From: Gammaproteobacteria bacterium
GTDB taxonomy: Bacteria > Pseudomonadota > Gammaproteobacteria > Pseudomonadales > Azotimanducaceae
Reading direction: 5' to 3'
DNA: 5,004 nt
Assembly (NCBI GenBank): GCA_003228415.1
Contig: QIDL01000331.1
Coordinates: forward strand, 1-5,004
Both the position numbers and the translations under genes were made by a program. Shown piece by piece: positions 1-5,004 of the stretch (positions within the stretch are counted from its first letter, which is position 1; each line of letters starts with the position of its first letter). The notes under the pieces were generated by a model. It saw only the letters and a list, made by a program, of their open reading frames with translations. It was not told the DNA's origin and searched no databases.

Positions 1-175
1 AGGTCAGGAGTGCCCTTGATCGCTCCAAGTCATGTTCCTCGAAGGGTGAATCCAACGCCAGCACGTGAACAAAGCGCGCATGGAGACCGGCAAGCGGCAT
101 CTTCAAGGCGGAGCGTTTTTTTTCCAGGCTGAAGTGCGAGTGCGCGGGCGGGCCGTCGAGTATCAGTATTTCCAT
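1..175 (-). CDS. purL: Phosphoribosylformylglycinamidine synthase (PurL), N-terminal fragment cut by window edge
   Basis: Only the first 58 codons are visible; the gene continues past position 1. PurL is a cytoplasmic enzyme of about 1,300 residues in gammaproteobacteria. It converts FGAR to FGAM with glutamine and ATP, the fourth step of de novo purine synthesis. The fragment opens MEILILDGPPAHSHFSLEKK and continues LHARFVHVLAL (residues 31-41), which follows the spacing and character of the E. coli PurL N-terminus (MEILRGSPALSAFR, then IYAEYVHFADL). No catalytic motif lies in the visible part, so the call rests on this N-terminal resemblance and on its place after guaB-guaA-tadA. The ATG at 175-173 is the only plausible start, because the tadA stop codon lies in the same frame four codons upstream. 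A weak AGGG ribosome site (189-186) overlaps that stop. Codons 18-20 contain a run of eight A. Fairly confident, but the rest of the gene is needed. Confidence 0.78.
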   Translation of the reverse strand, partial: MEILILDGPPAHSHFSLEKKRSALKMPLAGLHARFVHVLALDSPFEEHDLERSRALLT

Positions 176-187
176 AGTGAATATGCC

Positions 188-676
188 CTAAAGGGAAGTT
201 TCCCAGGTTTGCCCACGTCGCTCGGCAAAAAACGTCTGCAGCCGTTCCCTGCAATCCTCTTCGAGCACGCCTTCAATCACCTCGAAGCGGTGATTGAGTT
301 TGCCTTGCAATCGATCCTGACTGATCACTGCTCCGGCCTTCGGCTCTCTAACACCGAACACCAGCGTTTTGATCCGCGCATGAACCAGGGCACCCGCGCA
401 CATGAGGCATGGTTCGACGGTGACGTATAGCGTGGTACCCGTTAACCGATAGTTGCCGACCGCGGTACCGGCTTCCCGCAGCGCTACGATTTCCGCATGT
501 GCCGAGGCGTCATGAGTGGTGATCGGTCGATTGAAGCCTCGACCGATCTCGCGACCTTCGGCCACCAGAATCGCGCCAACAGGCACTTCGCCGTGTGCGG
601 CGGCTTCATCCGCCATTTCGAGCGCCAGACGCATCCATCGTTCGTGATCGGAAAGCGAGCCGTCAGCAGGAGTCAT
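188..676 (-). CDS. tadA: tRNA-specific adenosine deaminase TadA
   Basis: TadA is a zinc-dependent deaminase that converts wobble adenosine 34 of tRNA-Arg(ACG) to inosine, letting one tRNA read several Arg codons; it acts in the cytoplasm as a homodimer. With the ATG at 676 the protein has 162 residues, close to the E. coli length of 167. The cytidine/deoxycytidylate deaminase signature is complete: HAEI with zinc ligand H60 and proton-shuttle E62, then PCLMC with zinc ligands C90 and C93. N49 in the FNRP segment matches the substrate-contacting Asn of the family. Two starts are possible. GTG at 682 would add two residues; I prefer ATG 676 because its ATG overlaps the guaA stop as ATGA, a standard arrangement for translational coupling. 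No strong ribosome site is visible, which fits coupling. The loop after the zinc motif reads FGVREPKAG where E. coli has FGARDAKTG, and the segment after it is shorter than in E. coli. Confidence 0.96.
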   Translation of the reverse strand: MTPADGSLSDHERWMRLALEMADEAAAHGEVPVGAILVAEGREIGRGFNRPITTHDASAHAEIVALREAGTAVGNYRLTGTTLYVTVEPCLMCAGALVHARIKTLVFGVREPKAGAVISQDRLQGKLNHRFEVIEGVLEEDCRERLQTFFAERRGQTWETSL

Positions 677-2244
677 TCCCACTCAATCGTCGCCGGTGGT
701 TTGCTGGAAACGTCGTAGACCACCCGGGAGACGCCTTGAATTTCGTTGATGATCCGATTGGCGACACGTTCGATGAAGTCATAAGGCAGATGCGCCGAGC
801 GAGCGGTCATGAAATCGACGGTTTCCACTGCGCGCAATGCGATCACATCGGCATAACGTCGCGCATCACCCACCACCCCAACCGACTTTACCGGCAGATA
901 GACGGCAAAAGCCTGACTGACAGTGTCGTAGAGATTGGCGGCCTTCAGCTCCTCCAGAAATATGGCGTCCGCTTCCCGCAGCACGTCTGCCTGAATTCTG
1001 CTTACCTGACCGAGAATTCGCACTCCCAGGCCGGGCCCCGGGAAGGGATGTCGATAGACGAGTTCGCGGGGTAAGCCCAGATGCAGACCGATCTTCCGCA
1101 CCTCGTCCTTGAACAGTTCCCTCAATGGCTCCACCAGCTTCAAATGCATCCGCTTCGGCAAACCACCCACGTTGTGATGGGATTTGATCACATGAGCCTT
1201 GCCATGCTGCGTGGCCGCGGACTCGATGACATCCGGATAGATGGTTCCCTGGGCCAGCCAGGAAACACCCTCGATGCGGTGCGCCTCCCTGTCGAATACA
1301 TCGATGAACGTATTACCGATAATTTTGCGCTTGGCTTCAGGATCTTCGACACCGGCCAGTTTGTCCAGAAACTCGTCTTCCGCGGCAACTGTGACCAGAT
1401 TCAAAGACAGCGCGTTGGTCGGCGCAAAGTTACGCTCAACTTCTTCCCGTTCATTTTTTCTCAACAGACCATTGTCGACAAACACGCAGGTCAATTGATC
1501 ACCGATCGCCCGGGACAGCAGCGCGGCGACCACGCTCGAGTCCACACCCCCGGAGAGCCCCAACACCACTTTCTCCGCGCCAACGGTCTCTCTGATCTTG
1601 GCAATCGCGTCTTCGACGATACTGGCCGCCGTCCACAGACCTTCGCAACCGCAGATGTCTCTGGCGAATCGCTTGAGTATGTCCGAGCCTTGCTGAGTAT
1701 GCGTGACCTCGGGATGAAACTGCACACCAAAGTAACGCCTGGAGGTCCACTCCATGGCGGCAATGGGCGCCGATTCCGTTTTTGCCGTCACTCTGAATTC
1801 CGATGGCGCTTCCACCACCTTGTCTCCGTGGCTCATCCACACGGACAACTCACCGCCTTCGCCGTCGTTGATCATGCCCAGGAATTCGCTGTCGGATTCG
1901 ATTTCCACCAGCGCATGACCGAACTCGTGGACGTCAGATGCCTGGACTTTGCCACCGAGTTGCTCGGCCATGGCCTGCATGCCATAGCAGATCCCAAGGA
2001 TCGGAACCCCCAGATCGAAAACGGCTTGAGGAATACGCGGCGTATCGGTATTGGTCACCGTTTCGGGACCGCCGGACAGAATCACGCCGCGTGGACGAAA
2101 TTCGGCGATGAATGCTGCCGGCGCATCATAAGGATGGATCTCGCAGTACACGCCCACCTCGCGAACCCGTCGTGCGATCAATTGCGTGTACTGCGAACCA
2201 AAATCGACGATCAGCAGACGCTGATCGTGTATATCAATCGACAT
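673..2244 (-). CDS. guaA: GMP synthase (glutamine-hydrolysing)
   Basis: GuaA converts XMP to GMP using ATP and glutamine, the last step of guanine nucleotide synthesis. With ATG 2244 it has 523 residues, against 525 in E. coli. Residues about 8-198 form the class I glutamine amidotransferase domain, with nucleophile C86 in GICYGMQ and H177/E179 in FHPEV completing the triad. Residues about 205-398 form the ATP pyrophosphatase domain, whose P-loop SGGVDSS is at 231-237. The C-terminal dimerisation domain ends in KPPATIEWE, the characteristic family terminus. An in-frame TTG at 2262 would add six residues and has an AGG about seven bases upstream. I prefer ATG 2244 because the first 18 residues then align without a gap to E. 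coli GuaA up to the DFGSQ motif. The gene follows guaB by 41 bp and its TGA overlaps the tadA ATG. No key residue is missing. Confidence 0.98.
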   Translation of the reverse strand: MSIDIHDQRLLIVDFGSQYTQLIARRVREVGVYCEIHPYDAPAAFIAEFRPRGVILSGGPETVTNTDTPRIPQAVFDLGVPILGICYGMQAMAEQLGGKVQASDVHEFGHALVEIESDSEFLGMINDGEGGELSVWMSHGDKVVEAPSEFRVTAKTESAPIAAMEWTSRRYFGVQFHPEVTHTQQGSDILKRFARDICGCEGLWTAASIVEDAIAKIRETVGAEKVVLGLSGGVDSSVVAALLSRAIGDQLTCVFVDNGLLRKNEREEVERNFAPTNALSLNLVTVAAEDEFLDKLAGVEDPEAKRKIIGNTFIDVFDREAHRIEGVSWLAQGTIYPDVIESAATQHGKAHVIKSHHNVGGLPKRMHLKLVEPLRELFKDEVRKIGLHLGLPRELVYRHPFPGPGLGVRILGQVSRIQADVLREADAIFLEELKAANLYDTVSQAFAVYLPVKSVGVVGDARRYADVIALRAVETVDFMTARSAHLPYDFIERVANRIINEIQGVSRVVYDVSSKPPATIEWE

Positions 2245-2285
2245 AGTGTTCTGTCTCGACAACTTGCAGCCTGCCCGGGCAGAAA
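2245..2285 (-). other. guaB-guaA intergenic linker (41 bp)
   Basis: This is the untranslated spacer between the guaB TGA and the guaA ATG. It holds a 12-bp perfect palindrome at 2271-2282, described separately, and an alternative in-frame TTG for guaA at 2262-2260. No canonical ribosome site lies just before the ATG; GAGA, about 11 bases upstream of it, is the only purine-rich stretch. There is no T-run after the palindrome, so no intrinsic terminator is seen, and guaA is most likely read from the guaB promoter as part of the same message. Confidence 0.6.
2271..2282. repeat. 12-bp perfect palindrome in guaB-guaA spacer
   Basis: CTGCCCGGGCAG reads the same on both strands. As RNA it could form at most a four-base-pair stem closing a CCGG tetraloop. 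It lacks a downstream U-tract, so it does not qualify as a rho-independent terminator. It may be a small messenger hairpin between the two cistrons or chance in GC-rich DNA; a function is not shown. Confidence 0.5.
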
Positions 2286-3755
2286 TCAGCTGACCGGGTA
2301 ATTGGGTGCTTCTTTGGTGATCGCGACATCGTGCACGTGACTTTCCGACATGCTCGCCGCGCTCACCCGCACAAACTGGGACTTCGTGCGCAGTTCTTCA
2401 ATGTGTTCACAGCCGGTGTATCCCATGGACGCCCGCAAGCCTCCCATGAGCTGATGCATGATGGGGCCAACCGGGCCACGGTACGCAACCCGACCTTCGA
2501 CCCCTTCCGGTACCAGTTTTCTGTGGTCACCCTCTGCTTCCTGAAAGTAACGGTCACTGGAACCGTTGGTTTCGGAAATCGCCCCGAGCGATCCCATCCC
2601 ACGATAAGATTTGTAGGTTCTACCCTGATAAAGCTCTACCTCGCCCGGCGCTTCGTCGGTACCTGCCAGCAGGCTCCCGAGCATGACGACGTTGGCACCT
2701 GCCGAAATGGCTTTGGCGATATCGCCGGAATAGCGAACGCCTCCGTCGGCAATCACCGGTATATTTTCTTGACTGGCCACGTCAACCGCAGCAGAGATCG
2801 CGGAGATCTGTGGCACCCCGATGCCGGTAACAAGGCGCGTCGTGCAGATCGAACCGGGGCCAATGCCCACCTTCACCGCATCCACGCCCGCCGACAGCAG
2901 TGCTCTGGTTCCATCGGCAGTCGCCACGTTGCCACCGATCAGGTCGAGATCGGGAAATCGTTGTTTGATCCAGCTGATTCGATCCAGCACCCGCTGCGAA
3001 TGGCCGTGTGCGGTATCGACCACCAACAGGTCGACGCCAGCTTCCACCAATGCCGCTACTCGATCATCCGTATCCGGGCTGGTGCCTACGCTGGCGCCGA
3101 CCCGGAGCTGACCTGCCAGGTCTTTGCAGGAGGCGGGATAGGCCTTGGCCTTGTTGATATCTTTGACCGTCACCATCCCTCTGAGCTCAAAGCGATCGTT
3201 GATGAGAAGGACCTTCTCGATGCGATGCTGGTGCAAGAGATCGGTGATCTCGTCGAAGTCCGCATTATCGGCGGCGGTGACGAGTTGCTGTTTCGGGGTC
3301 ATCACCTCCCGAACCAGGGCATCCATTCTGCGCTCAAAACGAACGTCGCGACCGGTGACGATGCCGACCAAAGCATCTCCCTCGACCACCGGTACGCCGG
3401 AAATCTTGTGTTCCAGGGTCAGTTCGATCAGTTTGGCTACCGTCTCGTCCGGACGGATAGTGATGGGATCTCGAATGATCCCGCTCTCGTGTTTTTTGAC
3501 TGCTCTGACTTCCCGCGCCTGGTTCTCGATCGACATGTTTTTGTGAACGATGCCAATGCCCCCTTCCTGTGCCACGGAAATAGCAAGACGTGCCTCGGTC
3601 ACGGTGTCCATGGCAGAGGACATCACCGGAATATTGAGACGAATGTCTCTGGTCAGGCGGGTCTCGAGTGAGACCTCTGATGGCAGAATGTCGGAATAGG
3701 CAGGAAGAAGGAGAACGTCGTCGAAAGTGAGCGCGTCATCGGCGATACGCAACAT
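2286..3755 (-). CDS. guaB: Inosine-5'-monophosphate dehydrogenase
   Basis: GuaB oxidises IMP to XMP with NAD+, the committed and rate-limiting step towards GMP. The 489-residue protein matches the E. coli length of 488 and begins MLRIADDALTFDDVLLLPAY, the usual start of bacterial IMPDH, so ATG 3755 is secure. The (beta/alpha)8 barrel is interrupted by two CBS domains at roughly 93-150 and 153-210; such Bateman modules bind adenine or guanine nucleotides in the family. Catalytic C304 sits in the GPGSICTTR loop (299-307). GGNVAT (274-279) and the mobile-flap pair R402-Y403 in SSDRYFQ, the Arg acting as general base, are also present. The protein ends ESHVHDVAITKEAPNYPVS, matching the conserved C-terminal segment. 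It is the first gene of the minus-strand unit, and the upstream promoter leaves a leader of only about 15 bases. A GGGG at 3765-3762, six bases before the ATG, is the likely ribosome site. Nothing is truncated or missing. Confidence 0.98.
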   Translation of the reverse strand: MLRIADDALTFDDVLLLPAYSDILPSEVSLETRLTRDIRLNIPVMSSAMDTVTEARLAISVAQEGGIGIVHKNMSIENQAREVRAVKKHESGIIRDPITIRPDETVAKLIELTLEHKISGVPVVEGDALVGIVTGRDVRFERRMDALVREVMTPKQQLVTAADNADFDEITDLLHQHRIEKVLLINDRFELRGMVTVKDINKAKAYPASCKDLAGQLRVGASVGTSPDTDDRVAALVEAGVDLLVVDTAHGHSQRVLDRISWIKQRFPDLDLIGGNVATADGTRALLSAGVDAVKVGIGPGSICTTRLVTGIGVPQISAISAAVDVASQENIPVIADGGVRYSGDIAKAISAGANVVMLGSLLAGTDEAPGEVELYQGRTYKSYRGMGSLGAISETNGSSDRYFQEAEGDHRKLVPEGVEGRVAYRGPVGPIMHQLMGGLRASMGYTGCEHIEELRTKSQFVRVSAASMSESHVHDVAITKEAPNYPVS

Positions 3756-3761
3756 TTGGGA

Positions 3762-3765
3762 CCCC
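3762..3765 (-). promoter_or_regulatory. Weak ribosome binding site of guaB
   Basis: GGGG lies six bases before the guaB ATG and is the only Shine-Dalgarno-like element in the short leader. It is G-rich rather than the usual AGGAGG, so the match is partial. It lies in GGGGTCCC, whose GGG and CCC are adjacent; these are too close to fold back within one molecule. Confidence 0.45.
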
Positions 3766-3776
3766 GCAAAACCGGC

Positions 3777-3805
3777 ATTCTACCGACGCTCATTGATCAT
3801 GTAAA
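3777..3805 (-). promoter_or_regulatory. Predicted sigma70-type promoter of guaB-guaA-tadA-purL
   Basis: Reading the minus strand, a -35 box TTTACA (3805-3800, five of six to TTGACA) and a -10 box TAGAAT (3782-3777, five of six to TATAAT) are separated by exactly 17 bases. Transcription would start near 3770, about 15 bases before the guaB ATG. The stretch just after the -10 box, GCCGG, is GC-rich. Such discriminators are typical of promoters repressed in the stringent response, and E. coli guaB is known to be growth-rate regulated; applying that here is inference. I see no AT-rich UP element and no convincing PurR operator. The leader is too short to hold a purine riboswitch. Confidence 0.75.
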
Positions 3806-3814
3806 CTCGCGCGC

Positions 3815-5004
3815 ATGCTTGTGCCTTCTCAAGACGTCCTCAGCGTCAGTCAACTCGCCCGGCAGGCTCGGCTACTCATAGAACAGCACCTTGGCGCCAT
3901 CACCGTGGAAGGGGAACTCTCCAACTTCAGAAAGCCCGGTTCCGGCCATTGGTATTTCACCCTGAAGGACGACGCGGCGCAGATTCGCTGCGCCATGTTC
4001 GCCGGACGCAATCGTCTGGTTCGACTTCCGGTGGCCGACGGCTTGCAGGTCCGAATCAGCGGGCGGGTGAGCCTCTTTGAGCCGCGCGGGGACTTTCAGA
4101 TCATTGCCAACCGGATGGAGGCGGCAGGCGAAGGGGCGCTCAGAGCCGCGTTCGAAGCGCTGAAGTTGAAACTGGCGGACGAAGGGCTATTCGATGATGA
4201 GCGCAAACGACCGCTTCCCGAGCATCCTCGCCACATTACGATCATCTCCTCCGCTTCTGGGGCGGCGTTGCGTGACGTGCTGCATGTGATTGAGCGTCGA
4301 TTTCCCGCGTTGACCGTGTTGCTCATCCCCAGCACGGTCCAGGGCAATAGCGCCGAAGGTCAACTGATTCGAGCCCTGGAGGCAGCGTCTCGGATCCCTA
4401 CCGACATCGTGCTGATCACCCGTGGAGGTGGCTCACTCGAAGACCTCTGGGCGTTCAATCTGGAAGGCGTGGCTCGGGCAATCGCTGCCTGTCCTCACCC
4501 CACGGTGTCGGCCATAGGCCATCAGACCGATTTTACAATCACCGACTTCGTCGCCGACTTCCGGGCACCGACCCCTTCTGCGGCGGCGGAGCTCATCACC
4601 CCGACCCGGGAAGATCTAGCCAACGAATTCACCGGTCACATTGACCGCCTGCAGAGGACGATCACCCAGGAATTTCGGCACCGACGCCAACATCTTGAAC
4701 ATCTCCAGACCCGGTTGGTGGATCCGGCCAAAGAACTCGAAGCGCAGATGCAGCGAATCGACGATCTGGAATCGCGATCGTTACGCGCCTGGACCGGCTG
4801 CAAAGATCGCATGGCCAACAGGCTCGACACGTCGATCAAGAGCCTCGCCCTGTTGACCCCGGACCGACGAATACGCGAATTTGAACGCACAGTGGCCATC
4901 AGGATGCATGGTCTGCAGCGCGCGTTCGAGACCCTGCATCGCAGACACAGACTGACCCTGGCTGGTAGCGCTCGCGCTCTGTCGGCCATCAGCCCGTTGA
5001 ATAC
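3815..5004 (+). CDS. xseA: Exodeoxyribonuclease VII large subunit, C-terminus cut by window edge
   Basis: XseA is the catalytic subunit of exonuclease VII, which with several copies of XseB degrades single-stranded DNA from either end into oligonucleotides. The reading frame is open from ATG 3815 to the window end, giving 396 codons of an expected 450 or so. The visible end, SPLN, matches the E. coli segment SPLST that precedes its final ~60 residues. Residues 1-105 form the OB-fold DNA-binding domain, with SNF, SGHWYFTLKDD (43-53) and FEPRGDFQ (88-95). The catalytic core follows: D154 in GAALRD, R203 in RGGGSLEDLW, H236 and D239 in GHQTD, and APTPSAAAE (251-259). These match E. coli D155, R205, H238 and D241. 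From about 265 on, the charged helical sequence fits the long coiled coil that binds XseB. GHQTD has Gln where E. coli has Glu (GHETD). A TGA at 3794 closes the frame upstream, leaving ATG 3815 as the first start; GTG 3821 is a weaker option. No Shine-Dalgarno sequence precedes it. Confidence 0.96.
   Translation, partial: MLVPSQDVLSVSQLARQARLLIEQHLGAITVEGELSNFRKPGSGHWYFTLKDDAAQIRCAMFAGRNRLVRLPVADGLQVRISGRVSLFEPRGDFQIIANRMEAAGEGALRAAFEALKLKLADEGLFDDERKRPLPEHPRHITIISSASGAALRDVLHVIERRFPALTVLLIPSTVQGNSAEGQLIRALEAASRIPTDIVLITRGGGSLEDLWAFNLEGVARAIAACPHPTVSAIGHQTDFTITDFVADFRAPTPSAAAELITPTREDLANEFTGHIDRLQRTITQEFRHRRQHLEHLQTRLVDPAKELEAQMQRIDDLESRSLRAWTGCKDRMANRLDTSIKSLALLTPDRRIREFERTVAIRMHGLQRAFETLHRRHRLTLAGSARALSAISPLN

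Noticed and set aside
30..254. A 74-codon minus-strand frame spanning the tadA end and purL start
   Set aside because: It overlaps two better supported genes in another frame, and its sequence resembles no known family.
2245..2285. Rho-independent terminator between guaB and guaA
   Set aside because: The palindrome allows only a four-pair stem and no T-run follows on the transcribed strand.
1081..2301. A 406-codon open frame on the plus strand opposite guaA
   Set aside because: It lies wholly antisense to guaA, which has every conserved motif of GMP synthase. The translation shows no recognisable domain, and long antisense frames are expected opposite GC-rich coding sequence.
2331..3671. 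A 446-codon open frame on the plus strand opposite guaB
   Set aside because: It is antisense to an intact, highly conserved IMP dehydrogenase and shows no family motif or ribosome site. It is a mirror of guaB codon use.
3747..3761. Possible PurR operator, ACGCAACATTTGGGA, at the guaB start
   Set aside because: The left half matches ACGCAA, but the right half does not match TTGCGT and the spacing is off by one. It also lies across the conserved first codons of guaB, which explain it.
3756..3770. Purine or guanine riboswitch in the guaB leader
   Set aside because: The predicted leader is only about 15 bases, far too short for an aptamer, and no paired-stem pattern is seen.
3794..3799. TGATCA palindrome inside the guaB promoter spacer as a regulator site
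   Set aside because: The symmetry does not extend beyond six bases; flanking bases do not pair. Six-base palindromes are common by chance.
4096..4989. Minus-strand frames of 83 and 117 codons within xseA
   Set aside because: They are opposite XseA regions whose plus-strand translation carries the expected catalytic and helical sequence. Their Arg/Ser-rich composition is typical of shadow frames.

Overview
The window looks like chromosomal housekeeping DNA from a gammaproteobacterium. GuaB, GuaA and XseA read like their Escherichia coli counterparts over their whole visible length, and the divergent xseA / guaB-guaA arrangement is the usual gammaproteobacterial one. The DNA is moderately GC-rich. 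I cannot name the genus; the tadA and purL sequences and the gene order downstream of guaA are unlike E. coli. There is no sign of a mobile element, CRISPR array, RNA gene or recent horizontal transfer.

Layout. On the minus strand, reading right to left from about 3805, there is a good sigma70-type promoter, then guaB (IMP dehydrogenase, 3755-2286), guaA (GMP synthase, 2244-673), tadA (tRNA adenosine deaminase, 676-188) and the first 58 codons of a gene that is probably purL (FGAM synthase, 175 to the window edge). Spacings are 41 bp, a 4-bp ATGA overlap and 12 bp, with no terminator seen between genes, so this is very likely one transcription unit. On the plus strand, divergent from guaB across a 59-bp gap, xseA (exodeoxyribonuclease VII large subunit) starts at 3815 and runs off the right edge after 396 codons.

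Function. GuaB oxidises IMP to XMP and GuaA aminates XMP to GMP, so together they form the guanine branch of purine synthesis. PurL works earlier, on the path to IMP. TadA makes inosine at the tRNA wobble position; it consumes no purine nucleotide pool and probably sits here by conserved linkage and translational coupling. XseA belongs to single-stranded DNA degradation and repair and shares only the divergent control region.

I found no undescribed system. The points most worth a second look are residue differences in TadA and XseA near catalytic motifs, the compact guaB/xseA control region, the TadA start site and the direct tadA-purL junction.
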